From contig NC_087064.1 in NCBI RefSeq assembly GCF_963678635.1, positions 69,182,123-69,246,122 of the forward strand: 64,000 nt of DNA, in the 5' to 3' direction. The position numbers were made by a program, and so were the translations under genes. This document shows positions 1 through 13,264 of this stretch, piece by piece. Source of the DNA: Symsagittifera roscoffensis (Eukaryota; Xenacoelomorpha; Acoela; Convolutidae). The notes beneath the pieces are model-generated. The model had not been told where the DNA came from and searched no databases. It saw only the letters and a program-made list of their open reading frames with translations. Within the stretch, counting starts at the first letter, position 1. Each line of letters begins with the position of its first letter.

Positions 1-56
1 TATTTACTTAAACTAAGCGGGGGTCTATCAAAAAACAATGACAAAATCAAAGAGTA

Positions 57-1215
57 AACAAAACTGCTCGTATCAGGGACAAGCCCTGAATGTTCCCACT
101 GGCTTTTAAGGTTTGTGGAGCAATAATAACACTAAAAAAATTTAAAGGTAAAAAAAATCAAAGTTTTTTTTTCAAAAATTTGAGATTTTGTTATGACAAT
201 TATCACCCCAAACGCCATATAAGGTACAAAAGGATAGATTTCGCTTCTTGTAACAAACGTATAATGGCAAATAAGCTTCTTTCAACCAATTTGGGACAAT
301 TTGGAACAATTTCTAAAACGGATTAAATCTCCGCTTACGCGTTAAGAGCGCAAAATATATCGCGCGTTAATTGTCCCAAATTGGCCAAAAGGGCAATATT
401 TAAACCCCCATAACTTTACAAAAAATGATCACCGGTGAAATATCTTTTCAAATTGAAGCTCAAGACAACAATACCTTTTGAATGATATAAGAAAAAATTC
501 CGTCAAAAATGACTAGTTAAAAATCGAAATTTGTCTGAAGAAAAAAACAACCCACCCGAGCACAAATATTCCGTTGCTTTCTTATCGAAAGTCGGAACAA
601 CAAGACTGCTCATTTCAGAGTCCTGTTGAGCGACGGCCCTTCAACGTCCATGAAATATGTTTGCATTGTTCTTTTTAAATGAATAAAACATTTTGACAAG
701 GGCAACTATAATTTAAAGAAGACTGCTAATGAATCAGAGTTAAGCCCTCAATATTTTAACTACACTTTAAGGCCAATTTAAAAAATTGTTTAGTTTGAAA
801 ACCTAGACGAAATGAACAAATAAAAAGTTTTTTTTTCAATTACTTTTTACTTTAAACCCCCTCCACCCGCTAATGTTGATTACAAAAGGATGTATTCAGT
901 GTCTTGTATCATAATAGATGTGACCAATTGTCTTGCCTCAATTCAATTTGGATCGCATTTATTTGCCGCTTACGCGTGTCGTAACAATGCAGTATATCGC
1001 GCGTTATTCATCCGAAATTAGTCAAATTAACAATTTTCATCTCCATCCCCTTTAACAAAAAATGATCACAAGTAAAACGTTTTTTTTAAAGATTGTGCTC
1101 AGGAAAAAAATTATATCAGATGAGATAAAAAGTCTTCAAAAAAATGGGCATTCAAAAAGTCAAAATTTGACTCAACAAAAAGCATCAACCCAAGCATATC
1201 GGTTCTAGCAACCAA
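57..1215 (-). repeat. Hairpin repeat family A, two minus-strand copies head to tail
   Basis: About 545 bp each, junction at about 600 (AAGTCGGAACAACAAGACTGC). Family A on its + strand runs from TTGTTCCGACTTTCGATACG to GATACGAGCAGTCTTGTT. It has a hairpin near each end (ACTTTCG-AT-ACGAAAGT and TCAGGGC-TTC-GCCCTGA) and a palindrome-rich core (TTAACGCGCGATATATTTCG). The second copy is diverged. The frame at 90-326 is repeat sequence. Confidence 0.8.
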
Positions 1216-1485
1216 TTTATAAGAATAAACCATCTGCCTCAATCTAAGTTGGAACGATTTCTAAGAAGGATTAAATCGCGTGTGTTACGCGTTAGTTTTT
1301 AAATTAGTGATACGCGTTAGTTATCCTCAACGCAATCATCCCATCTCCCCGAAATTTTATTAGGAGCTGGAATTGATAATTTTCAGGTTCACTGGCTTTC
1401 AGATGATAAAAAACTTCCGCCAAAAAAGACTAATTAACAAGTCGCATCTTGTTTGGCAAAAATCACCGATCTCCCCCAAAGTTTT

Positions 1486-1829
1486 GACGACCCATCACAA
1501 CCCAAAGGGCTCCCTCTTCGTTATTTCTTTTGGCTGACTGACTTCAACTTTTGGTCGACCAACTCTTAGACTTTTCTAAAGGTGCCTAGAATAAACTAAT
1601 TTTGATGAAGATCGCAAGCCAAAAAGCTTGATTTTTAGGTAAAAACTATTCGAAAAGTCCCAAAAATTGGCATATTTCATTTCTTTTTTCAAAAATTTGC
1701 GTGCAGTCCAGATAACTTTGGTAACATAAGGGGGTTTTTAGTGTTTTGAGATAGCTTAGAAAAAAAACAATTTGGTCGACAATTTCTCAAAAGTCCTCCC
1801 TCACTGAAAATCTTAGATCCGCCGTGACA
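1486..1829. mobile_element. Degraded hAT-derived MITE
   Basis: Shares the CCCAAAGGGCTCCCTCTTCG block, GGTCGAC motifs and the end AATCTTAGATCCGCC with the MITE at 11346. The left end is not clear. Confidence 0.6.
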
Positions 1830-2689
1830 CGGACACGGAGCACAATTGTTCCGTAGTTTTTTTTCGAAAATCAGAAGAATGAAAACCAAAAATCTGATGA
1901 TATCCAGGCACTTTTTTGTTTCCTTTTGAACGAGAAATTGTAGATATTCTTCTCTTGTAAATTATGTTTGAGAAATATTGGCTCATGATGCAATATAAAA
2001 TCTTTGTAACATTTTGAAGTCAATTTGGCCTTAAAAAGAACTTCAAGGATCTCACTTAATTTCGGAAACAGGTGCATTGTTTACTCAATCAAAGCGGGAC
2101 TACTTTGGTTTTTTTGGCGCACATACTAAAATTAGGATTTCGTTTCCAACAATCAAAAACCAAAAACCTTTTTATGGACATGCCTGTGATTGATTCAAAC
2201 AGACAAAATGAATGAAGTAAACTGTTATAATTTATAGCATGTGCCAATAATCTTGAGAGACAAGCCAATTTGTTTGCTTCAGTCAAAGCGAAAGCTAAAT
2301 GAGCAAAATCACTTCTCTTTTCAAATTGACGCGAGGATACCAGCAGTCGCGAAGCAACGGGAGACATCTAAATATGAAGACCAATTTATTCAGGGATAAT
2401 AAAAAGTATATTATGAGTTACACTAAAGGTTCTTAGATCTGACATTGCAGATATATGATCTAAAAATCTTATCACTGGGAAATTGATCGTAATCTGGTGG
2501 TTTCAAAACCAGCATGGATTTGATTGAAAACTCCATAAAATTTAGCGACGATGCTGATTGGTACAGGAAAGATATCTACAGATCTTGCAAAAGTCATGAG
2601 ACCTTTTGCATGACTTATACAAAATGATATGTTCATAATTTTCCAATCAGATGAGCGCTTTCAAAACGTAATGCCAATTTTTAGATCAA

Positions 2690-3330
2690 CTTAAACTACC
2701 CCCACCCCTCTATGTTACCTACTTAAGAATCTCCATCCCTATAAAAAAACAGTAAATTAACTTTGTATAGAAAATTTTGCTGCATTCTGATTGGTCGGAA
2801 AATTGAATATTTTGATGTACTCAACAATCCCTCCTTCTTGAAAGGGGTGGAGACTGCTAAGCAGATTCCAATTAAGTCAACTATCACTGCAAATTTCTAG
2901 TTTACATACGGTCCAAATTATTTACCAACCGGATTGACCTAGCGCCACCTAAACAAGTTAACAAAAACTGCTCGTATCACGCGTCACCCTGAATGTTCCG
3001 ATTACCATTTAATGTCTATGGTAGTAGTGTTCGGCTTTAAAAAACAATGAAGTTTTCAAAAAGTTGAAAACGAGTTTTAAAAAATGAGCAGTTTTTTTGA
3101 ACATCATTTCCTCAGGCTATTTTAAGCTCAAAAAGGTATATTAATCCTAGTAAATACGTATTAATAAGAACAAACGGCTTACCTCAACTCATTGCGGAAC
3201 GATTTCTGAGCCAGATTAAATCGAAGCTTACGCGTTAAAAGCACGAGTTAGATCGCGCGCTAATTGTTCCAAAGTGGCCAACTTTGCAATCTCGCATCAT
3301 ACATAACTTTACAAAAACTACAGATAAGGG
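2690..3330. repeat. MITE (ACTTAACAATC type) and truncated family A copy
   Basis: 2690-2880 is a CCCC-ended MITE with CTGCATTCTGATTGG. 2955-3330 is a truncated minus-strand family A copy (CAAAAACTGCTCGTATC ... AAGCTTACGCGTTAAAAGC ... CGCGCGCTAATTG). Confidence 0.6.
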
Positions 3331-3739
3331 TATATTATTATGGGGGACTAGGAAGTTAGACAAAAAGCAATTTATACGTGACCAAAATCTGAATTTTTAC
3401 GTAGATACAAAACTACAAACATGAGAAATTAGACGTAATTGTTTTGTTAACGTATGTGAAATTTGACTACAAATAGTTTTCGCTGACTATAATTAAATTT
3501 CATTCGAACTTCTTGAACTGCGATCAGTTTTTCGCAAATAGCAATTTTGCAAATAGCAATATAAAAATGTTTTATAAAATTTGGAAAACGTTTAATAGAT
3601 CATTTAAAATAAATAGTTTGATATGCAAAGGGATAATAAACTCTTTTTGTTATTGTGAAAATTCGTTTCAAGTAATAAGTTTTGTTAGTTTTTTGCTTTT
3701 TGTCCGAAATACTAGTTTTGCAAAAAGAATATAACGTCT

Positions 3740-4840
3740 AAATTTAAAGCGGAAACGATTGAATTGACACATTTTTGAGTTTCGTCCTTCCAATAAAATA
3801 AAAAGACATTGTCAAAGTGTTATCAGTAACAATGCTGAGCCGTACCACTGTTGAGCTACTTTTTATTTCCTCATAAAAAACACTGAGACTACTTATGTAA
3901 AAAAATAATCTAAACTTTCAACTGTGAGCTTTCAACGTCATTCATTCCATTTGTTTGAAACAACTCGAATGTGTTTTTGAATTCATTTCTAAGGCTTTTT
4001 GTGGGATTTTATGGCTGGCATTAGTAGCCACTTTAACCGACTTAGGAACTGATTTCTTAACTTGTAAAATTGAATGGCTGAATGCAAAAAAAGCAGCACT
4101 TTGTGCGGCTGATGAAAGATTTGTATAAAATTCAAAACAATTAGTACACTTATTACACGCATTTGTTCAGACTGCTTTAGTTTTTCACTTAAATTCTTCT
4201 ATGGTAACAAAAAAGGGATATTTAACTTCGTAAATTTCTTTAATTGTTTAACTTTTGTACAAAATTTAGTGTTCTTCCTTGAAATCACTTTTTTGACAAG
4301 TAATCTAGCCATTTACAAACCATTTTTAGTTTTGAAAAATGAAGTTTTTTCGGTCTAACCGTTGCTACAAACTTACCACTAGTTAAAGTTGTAGTTACAA
4401 ACTATCATTGTTTTACGTCGAGACATGAATTTAGTCAATCTCATAATTTTTTAGAGACGATTTAAGTTTGATTGAGTTCAGATTGAGTTTTCTGGTCAAA
4501 ATGATTTGTAAAATCTTCAAAAATTCGAGAATGAAACAACGCAAGCAAAATTAGAAAAACAAAATGTAGCGTCACAGTGTTTAAAATGAAAATCTTGTCA
4601 TCAACTCCAACACCAATTTTTATTTGCTTTTAATTGCTTTTTACAACAAAACATCAGCAAAGCTGAAGCTGCTAGAAGCTCCAGTTTGAGGCAGTATAGA
4701 CTCACGCTTCACATCTTGTTTGGTTCTTTACTTTGATAAACTTACAAGGATAACTTACTTGAATAAGTTTTTTTGGATAAGCTTACTTGGATAAGTTTAT
4801 AGATAGGAAAAGAAAAATCTAATTTCGCCGAAAAGTCAAA
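3740..4840. other. No feature seen
   Basis: AT-rich sequence with homopolymers. I see no coding signature, splice-bounded island or clear repeat. Confidence 0.5.
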
Positions 4841-4844
4841 CAAG

Positions 4845-5545
4845 ACTGCTCTTATTAGGGCAAAGCCCCGAATATTCCGACTGCTCATCAGCTCGAATAT
4901 TTTTGAAAAACGATAATATCAAAACTTTGTTTTGTCGATAATATAAAATTTCAAGTATTTTAAATTGAATCGTGAGCGGAATTAATAAGAACACATAGTT
5001 TTCTTCAACTAAATTTGAGACGATTTTGTAGATAGGGATAAATAGCCACGCGTAAATAATTCGCAAAACACACTCAGCATCAAAGTATAAAACAAGCAAT
5101 TTAGTAAGACGCGTTTCACGGCAACCTCAGGTCACAATAGTAGTGAGCGCGACCCTTCTGCGAACAAGAAGATTAGGGAATCAATCCCTCGAGAGAAAAT
5201 TTTTTTTCAAACGAACCCAAGCATTTATATTCCTTACTTACTTTGAAGGTCGGAACAACAAAACTGCTCGTATCAGGGCAAAGCTCTGAATGATTCCACT
5301 AAATTTATGGTTCTGTAGAGTAGTGATAGCTTAAAAAAATTGATGAAACCATAAAAGATTGAAAATACTAAAAAAATTTATCTTTCTTATGTAAAATACG
5401 TTTTACAAATTACAAATTGATATATTTTGCATAAAAATTCTGTCAAAAAGGGCTTAATAAAAAATCAAAAATGCCAAGAGAAAAAACCACCTCGAGCATA
5501 AATGTTCCGTCATTTTTTTTCGAAAGTCAGAATCAAAAAGAAATT
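4845..5545 (-). repeat. Degraded family A copies
   Basis: Minus-strand fragments start at about 4848 (AACAAGACTGCTCTTATTAG) and 5262 (AACAAAACTGCTCGTATCAG); the ends near 5260 and 5540 show GAAAGTCGGAACAA or GAAAGTCAG. The long minus frame at 4836-5099 is derived from this repeat. Confidence 0.6.
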
Positions 5546-5559
5546 TGAAAATCCATTTT

Positions 5560-6935
5560 AAAAGGTAAGTATTAAATTGAGACTTTGAGTGCACCTTTGT
5601 TTCAACCAATCGATTGTCAAAACATAATTAACCAAAAATTGGCATTTTATAAACAAGTAACTTTGTAGTTAGCCCACTAAAAATTTACTAATAAGGCTAA
5701 AATAAACTTAATACCTTTGAAATTTTGCCTCATTCTCATTCAAAGTTACTATAACGATTTCATGATCACAATTTCTAGTTTATTGTCAAAGAAAAGCCAG
5801 AGGAAGGTTTTCGGCAACCTATTTTTAAGCGAAATGGAAATAATTCTATTAAGGAACTGAAAAATTTTTACAAAAAAAACTCAAAATAGTTTATAAAAAA
5901 TTTCATGTCACCAAATTATAAAAGAAAGAATTGCCGATGCTTGAATGTCAAACGACTTGGTTAATTACCCTCTATTCATAAAATATTAGAATGTGTCTGT
6001 ATGGTATAGAGGGCAAATGAGCGTTTGCTTCAAATTGAGACTCGGATTTATTATTATCTGAAATAGAAGGATCTCTTCTTGTTTTCTCTTGCTGAAACAG
6101 CACCGGCGCCTTATTATCAAGGATATATTTTTCTCGGTTGTGTAGTTGATCAAAGATGTCCTGTATTTTTTGAAGTGAAAAAAAGTAACTCTCTTCTTGA
6201 ATACCTGAAAACAATATCTTTTTGATGAGATATGATGATGATAGAATTGCTGGAAAATTTTTTCACAAGATTTGGAAATCTCGGTATTTGATTGCATTTT
6301 TCAAAAGATTTCAGTAAAAAAAACATTTTGGAAAAAGTCGTGTTTAACCTCTAAAAATGAGTAGCCAAAAAAATACAAAAATAGGGTGGTGTGCCTTACC
6401 ATTCTCGGTAACCACCAAAAATAGTACTGGTTTTTAGTATTTTCCAGAGCAGTCATGATATGATTTGAAATACCAATTTTGTTGAACAATTTGGAATCGT
6501 AAAATCTGGATAAAGAAACTGAATTTTTGAACTGTCATTTTTGTTGTTAAGACTCGGGTCAAAAATGATTCCCACTTTTGTCCGTTTTTGTATTGGCAGG
6601 TTGAATGAAACTAGTTTTCAGTAAATTAATTAATGGGAGGTATTTTTGCGACAAAATAGAACAGGATTTAGTCACCTTGATTGTTATTTTAAGTTGTTCA
6701 ATATATTTTGTTATCCCAATATATTTCGTTTAATCCCAAATTTGATTCTAACTGTCCTCCCTTCAGAGGGATGAGGACAAAAGTATGAACTGTTTGGAAC
6801 ACTGAGCACAAAAAGTGTCTTTTTTTGGGTCTCAAAGCGGAATAAAGGAAATTCTGAAAGTGAGTAATCTAATTTTGAGTAAAATGAGCTGTAATTTAAA
6901 GGGTTTACTGATACTAGGATGCTTACGAAAACCAC
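5560..6935. other. No gene seen
   Basis: Short frames on the minus strand (5972-6489, 6711-6935) overlap each other, have low-complexity Phe/Lys/Ile composition and no motif. Confidence 0.5.
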
Positions 6936-6939
6936 AGAA

Positions 6940-7305
6940 AAATTTAATCAATTTTCCTTACTTTTTGAGCTTTCTTTGCATAATTTGGGTTAATTTACGC
7001 GCAAAATATTTCGTGCAATTAACGCGTAAGTTGAGAATTAGTTCAAATCATTTTGAAATGAGGCATGCTGTTTGGTCTATTTAAAACATTGTTATATGCA
7101 AAAAAATATCACTTTGTAATTTTCATAGCGTGTGAGGGATGATCTTCAAAAAAACCTCGAAATTTTTTTTAGTACGGCTTTTATATGGATGGCATTTAAG
7201 AACATTAAACCCTTTCACGTAACTCTAACGCTACTCCAGATACCCTAAAACGCAATTGAAACATTCAGAGTTTCGCCTTGATACAAGCGGTCTTCTGTAA
7301 TAATA
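6940..7305 (+). repeat. Family A, diverged subfamily
   Basis: Contains CAATTAACGCGTAAGTTGAG, ATGAGGCATGCTGTTTGG and the end CAGAGTTTCGCCTTGATACA. The same variant features occur at 9127-9593. Confidence 0.55.
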
Positions 7306-7309
7306 TTGT

Positions 7310-8525
7310 ACTTTCGTGGCATTGTATTTAGAGCTTCAAGAATTATTTGGTTTGCCGATCGGACCAAAAGCCACATCAGTTTAATAATTCCAAGTTTTAC
7401 AAATTGACTTTTCCAAAGCCCCACAGTTCTACAAAAAATTATAAAAAGTTAAAATTATTTGTGAGCTCATTTTTTTTCTCACTAGAGCTTTTGATTTTTT
7501 TTTGAGTTTTCATCCTTTAAAACTAAAGGAAAATGTTTTTTTTTTCACAAAAACTCTGAGAGGGACACCTGCCAGCTAAAAAGATAGACTGGAGCCTATT
7601 TCTTGAACAAAACGAAAATTCAATACGTATTATTTCAATATATATGATTTGTTTTAATAACAGGATCAATAACTTGAATCAGCTGCTCTGATTTTCACAA
7701 AAAAATTCAGGGTGGTAAGAATCTGCTCTGATAAAAAAAAACAAGAAAAATAATAGATATTTTCTCACCCAGCAACCGACAGTTATGAATTTTGTATGCA
7801 AAAATTCAGCAGTGCATAATTAATTTACACATTTACCATCGAAGTTTTGAAATCAAATTTTAAAAAAAATCGAAAGTTAAAAAAATGATATGAAAATTTA
7901 CCTTTCGAAAAAAAAATTGATGTGAAAAATCACTGGCCAAAATATTATTGGAAAACTGACGAGACTAATTTTCAATTGATTATAAAAACACTCAGTTTGC
8001 TTTATGTCAAGGATTGATTTCATGTACTTCAAATTTCAACCGCATTTAATTAAGCCAGCTTTAATGGGTTTTTGAAGTCTAGTTGAAAGATCCTCTAAAG
8101 ATTTTAAGTTTTTTGAAAATAGAGTGCTTTTTAAATCTAATTTTAGAGCTGAAAACTCAATTATCAAAACCAAATAGCTATTCGCAAGAAAGTAGCACTT
8201 TGCGCCGCAGATGAAAGATTTCTAAAAAAGAAGAAAAATCATATAAGAAAGTCTCAATCAAAAACAGTTCTGCGTCATAACCACAGGTTTTTTATTTTTT
8301 CCTTTAGAAAAACCCTTTATAACCCCTTAGAAACCTATAAACTTGTTTTAAAAGAGAAAAAAAGCTGAATAGATAATTCTGTAAAACCAATTTCAAAGCC
8401 TTATCTCTCGTTCGGCAAAAAATGTTTTCAAACCTCTTAGTTTGAAATTTAACCATAATATAAATAGAACTATTTTGACCAAAATAGTGTGGCAAAACTG
8501 CAATTGATTAAATGAACAATTTAAA
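7310..8525. other. No gene seen
   Basis: AT-rich DNA with T and A runs. The frame at 8304-8495 (minus) has no recognisable feature. Confidence 0.5.
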
Positions 8526-8530
8526 TTTAA

Positions 8531-9076
8531 TGTTCCGACTTTCGATAGGAAACTGACGGAATATTTGTGCTCGGGGTGGTTTTTTTTTCTTCAGACTTCA
8601 AAGCCATTTTCAGACTTCAAATTTCGACTTTTTAACTAGCCATTTTTGACGGATTTTTTTATATCATTCGAAAGGTATTGTTGTCCTAAGCTCAAATTTG
8701 AAAAGATATTTCACCTGTGATCATTTTTCGTAAAGTTTGAAGGTTTAAAGTTTGCCATTTTAGCCAATTTGGGACAATTAACGCGCGATATATTTCTCGC
8801 TATTAACGCGTAAGCGGAGAGTTAATCCGTCTTAGAAATTGTTCCAAATTAGTTAAAAGAAGCTTATTTGCCCTAATTGGTTTGTTACAAGGAGCAAAAT
8901 TTATCCTTTTGTACTTTAAATGGCGTGTGGAAATATGATTTTTATAAAAAAATTCAAATTTTAGAATTTATTTTTTCATTTTGTTTTCATTGAATTTTTT
9001 AATGTTAATACTGCTCCATAAACCTTAAAAGGCAGTCGGAACATTCAAGGTTTCGCCCTGATACGAGCAGTCTTGT
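8531..9076 (+). repeat. Family A copy, near full length
   Basis: Runs from TGTTCCGACTTTCGATAGG to GATACGAGCAGTCTTGTT, with the core TTAACGCGCGATATATTTC. Confidence 0.85.
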
Positions 9077-9126
9077 TGTAGTTTTAATTTAAAAAGAAAA
9101 ACAAATAAGTTTTTGTCTACACAGGA

Positions 9127-9593
9127 TAATTACTCCGACTTTTGAAGAAAAAGATGGAAAATTGTGCTGGGGTTTTTTTATACAGACAAATTTAAACTTT
9201 TTACCAATTTTTGACCAAAAAGTTCTGTTGTCCTGAGCTCAAATTATAACAAAAAATTACCTATGGTTTTTGTACCTGTTGTTGAGGCTTAAAGGTAATT
9301 TGGCCAATAAAGGCCGCGTTAAATTTTGAGTTGTAAACGCATAAGGGGGTATAATTGATTTAAATCCAAACTAAATTGAGGCATGCTATTTGGTTATTTA
9401 ATACTGTGCTATATGCGAAATATACCACTTTGTAGTTTGTGACGAGATGATTTTTCAAAAAATAATCTCATCGAAAATTTTTCTTTTTATGTGAAATATT
9501 TATCTTTTTTTTTCAAAGCTAACACAACGCTATAGACCTACCTTAAAAGGCAGTCGGAACATTCGGGGCTCCCTTGATGCGAGCAGTCTTATC
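9127..9593 (+). repeat. Family A, diverged subfamily copy
   Basis: Starts near CTCCGACTTTTGAAG and ends GATGCGAGCAGTCTTA. It shares GAGGCATGCTATTTGG with 6940-7305. Confidence 0.6.
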
Positions 9594-9599
9594 TTTTTG

Positions 9600-11335
9600 A
9601 ATGAAACTCGAAACACAAAAGACAACTGAAAGAAATTATTAACAGGATTCGTCTACTACTACCAATAGTTTTGTTGCGTTAATTCTTTTTCCGAAAAAAA
9701 AACTGAAAATGAGTTTGATTGAGAGAAAAAGTAAGTAACAATTTTTCAAAAGCAGTTAGATCATTCATGGTTTTATTCTGATACAAAAAATATTGGCTCA
9801 TTTCAGATTTAATACAAAGTGATGCGTTCATTAAAATAATCAAAAACATGCAGCTGACCGTTTGCATAAGATTTTGAAAAGAAAAACAGCTAAAAATTAT
9901 TTTTGACGAACTTGATCAAATAATCTTTTCTATATTCTTTTTTATTCCTTTTTCATTCTAGTAAAAGGAGCCTCTAAATAAGTAGCACAGAAAAATCCGG
10001 CTACATATATCATTACAAAAAAGTAACTTCGAAAAAATATATTTTCTTTCCAAAAGCTTTCAAAAATAAATTAAATTTGTCATTTAATAATTCAACAAAT
10101 ATCAGTTGTTCGGATACTTTTATGTGAAAAATTGTCCATCATACAAAATACGTCCATTTTCTCCTTAATTTCAGTCAGAATAATAAAATTGCAGACCGAT
10201 ATCTCTCGACGCATTCCTTTTTTTTTGAAAATTTGTGAATCATTCGAATCCGAATCATGAATAGTGTTTCAATATTATATCACACTTTAACGTCTACAAG
10301 ATTTTTGGGGTACTTAACAATGATCAGAAAACACTTACCCATGTCATTATTCCTTCCTCATTTTTTCAACTGTGTTGCGAACAAAAAAGGACGTACGGGT
10401 GCTTGTGTTGTGGATATGTTTGAAAGAATTTCAATTTTAAGAGAGGAGAATAGTTTAGACACAGGAAACGTCTGGAAATGAATGCGACTTTTATTTTTCA
10501 GCGGAAAAACGGAAGCATTTTGCAGGCAAAAAGTCAATTTTCTAGCCTGAAAACTAAACGGGAAACGATCTATCAATTTGCCATCGGATTCTTCACGGTT
10601 TCAATAGTAATAGTAATAATGCTACATGACTTTCAGACAAGTAAAAAGAATATTAAAAAGGCTCATTTAAAAAATTGTTGAATTTCATATTTCGAGTTAA
10701 CTTTTAAAGATTTCATAGAAAGTGGATATGACACTTTTAATTTTTTGAAAAATGGAAATTGCGCCAAATCAAGTTACCATCTTTTTTACCTGATATCTCG
10801 GCGGCAAGTAATTCAATTATTTATTGATTTGAATATCTTTCGGCTGAATCGCAGAGATAAAATTGAATTAAAAATCTGAATTGAGACCTCTTGGTTTTTA
10901 GAGACACTTCCTGGAAGTATGCGGTCTTTTACTTGACTGCTTTCAAAACCTGAAAAGAAATCTATGGCGCTGTTGAAAAATTTTGTACAATCAACTCAGC
11001 CTGTATGAAAATTAACTCAATGTGTATCATAATCGAACTGTGACATCATCTTTGCTCCTTATAACTTCATTGTTTAAATCTGAGACAAAAAATTAACCAG
11101 ATTTTCAATTCTCAACTGTGAAGCTGCATAAAAAAGCTAATGCTGGACCATTTTTGTTTTCACTTCATCAATTGTTCAAAAAACGAGGCTTTTAGCAAAA
11201 AATAGTCCGGCTTTTTATTGCATTGTGTGTATTTACCGACCATTTTATAAATTATTTATACATGATTGAAATTCAATCAACTAAAAACTCTAAGCAAGCT
11301 ACGAAACCGGTTGAGGAAACTTAAAATGTAGTATG
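9600..11335. other. No gene seen
   Basis: Frames near 10257-10681 overlap on both strands and lack splice or motif support. Confidence 0.45.
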
Positions 11336-11345
11336 CTCTGACACC

Positions 11346-11748
11346 CAGTAGCGGATTTAGGGGGTGCAGCTTCCCTTCCCTCAGGAGTTCGACCCCCTAC
11401 CGACCCAAAGGTTCCCCCTTTGTATTATTATTGGTGACGGACACTAAAATTTTTCTGAAGGCGCCTTTGGGACCATTAGATACTAATTTTAAGGGGGAAG
11501 CGCGCCAAAAATACGCGGGTTTTGAAAAACATTTTCCAAAAAGTGTCTAAAAACACTTTTTTGGCCTGTTTTTTTTCTAAGTTTGGCCTGCGGCACAGAA
11601 AATTTGACCAAAACAGGGTCTTTTTAATGCTTTGGGAGATTTCGAAAAATCGATTTGGTCAACTTAAAAGAAGTCAGACAAAAATGTTGAAAATTTTTGA
11701 AAATCCACATCCCCCCTCCCCCTCGAGAAAATCCAAGATCCATCCCTG
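11346..11748. mobile_element. hAT-derived MITE with 8-bp target duplication
   Basis: 403 bp flanked by CTGACACC (11338-11345, 11749-11756). Ends CAGTAGCGGATTTAGG and, reversed, CAGGGATGGATCTTGG resemble the ends of the hAT at 19175. The interior shares GACCCAAAGG and GGCCTGTTTTTT motifs with other members at 1486, 24609, 38350 and 39765. Confidence 0.78.
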
Positions 11749-12144
11749 CTGACACCCGAACTTTTTTATATGTATTTTCATGTATTAGTTTAAGATGCGA
11801 TGATCATTGTCTGCGATGCTATAGATTTTGTTTGTGAACTGGATGTCAAAAATGGAATTTATTCTGTTCAAGTATTTTGAGTTTTTTCTACAAAAAAAAG
11901 TAATTTTAAATGGATTTTTTTTGCATTTTTTTTATAGGCAGCACAAAAGTATCGGAAGCTTTTTTTTGAAAAACCAAGTGCGCGCTTGTTGGGTGTCAAA
12001 CGAAAATTCTGAAAATTCTATCTGCAAAAAGTTTTTTTTTGGATCATTTAGTTTATACACGAAAATGTTTGAGCTGTCAGTCTATTCAACCGTTGGGCCA
12101 TTTATTATTGGCTGTTTAATGCAGGCGTCAAACCGCCTCTAGGT

Positions 12145-13262
12145 TGAACAAAACTCTTCGCATATCAGGGTAGAGCCCTGAATTTTCCGACTGCACTTTT
12201 TGTTTTCATTGTTTCTTCATTTTATCACCCCACACACACGCTATTTAAAATACTAAGGGTGCATTTAGCGTCCCATTTTGTGATAATAGGAATAAATTGC
12301 TGGCTTCAATTCAATTTAGAACGCATTAATTTGCTTCTTACGCGTGTGTTTCAATTACGCAAAATATCGCACTTTAATTATCCCAAGTTGCCCAAATTAG
12401 CAACTTGTAAACGCATTTGACTTTACAAAAAATAAACACAGATGAAATATATTTTTTTAATATGAGCTTAAGATAGCAATATCTCTCAGATGATACAAAA
12501 TATTCCGCCAAAATCGAAAGTTGACTGAATAAAAAAACCTTATCAAGCATAAAAATTCCTCACTTTTTTCGGAGGTCGGAACAAAAAGAGCTCTGTCCCG
12601 CGTGTTCAAGTTATTGTCCCGAATTTCGTAACGAATATGACCGGGACCCGTTTTTTTCAAACAGGCAATATTCTATTTCAATGTAATTGTCGGCCAATTA
12701 TTTGTCTGCTTATCTGTTGTCGGCTTAGTGGTCACATCTTGAAACCGTTTTGTTTTGCTGCGCGCATTTTCTTAAAAGTTGCTTTCAATGTTTGCTTTAC
12801 TCCTACAAATTGCGAATTGATTTACCTTGACTTCGTGTTTCCTTGGCGCGGGATGGTTTTTTTTTTCATCAGACAAAATTCAACTTTTTAACTAGCTATT
12901 TCTGACGGAATTTTTAATATAATTTAAAAAGTATTGTTGTCTTGATTTTTCGTAAAGTTATGGTGTTTAATGATTGTCATTTTGGCCAATTTGGGACAAT
13001 TAACAGGCGATATTTTTCGCGCCAATAACGCTTAAGAGGAGATTTCATCCGTTCCAAATTGGTTAAAGGAGGCTTATTTGCCATACCTGATTTGATACTA
13101 GGAGCAACATTTTTCACTTCGTACTTAATATGGCGTGTGCGGTGATGATTTTCACGAAAAACCTCAAATTAAAAAAAAATTATTATCACCCAAAATTTTT
13201 CGTGTTATTATTGCTCCATAGACCTTAAAAAGCAGTTCGGCCTAATGCGAGCAGTCCAGTTT
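12145..13262. repeat. Two diverged family A copies in opposite orientation
   Basis: 12145-12580 is minus (CAAAACTCTTCGCATATCAG ... GAGGTCGGAACAA) and 12845-13262 is plus (GGCGCGGGATGG ... AATGCGAGCAGTCC). The unrelated spacer between them holds no recognisable gene. Confidence 0.6.
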
Positions 13263-13264
13263 AA

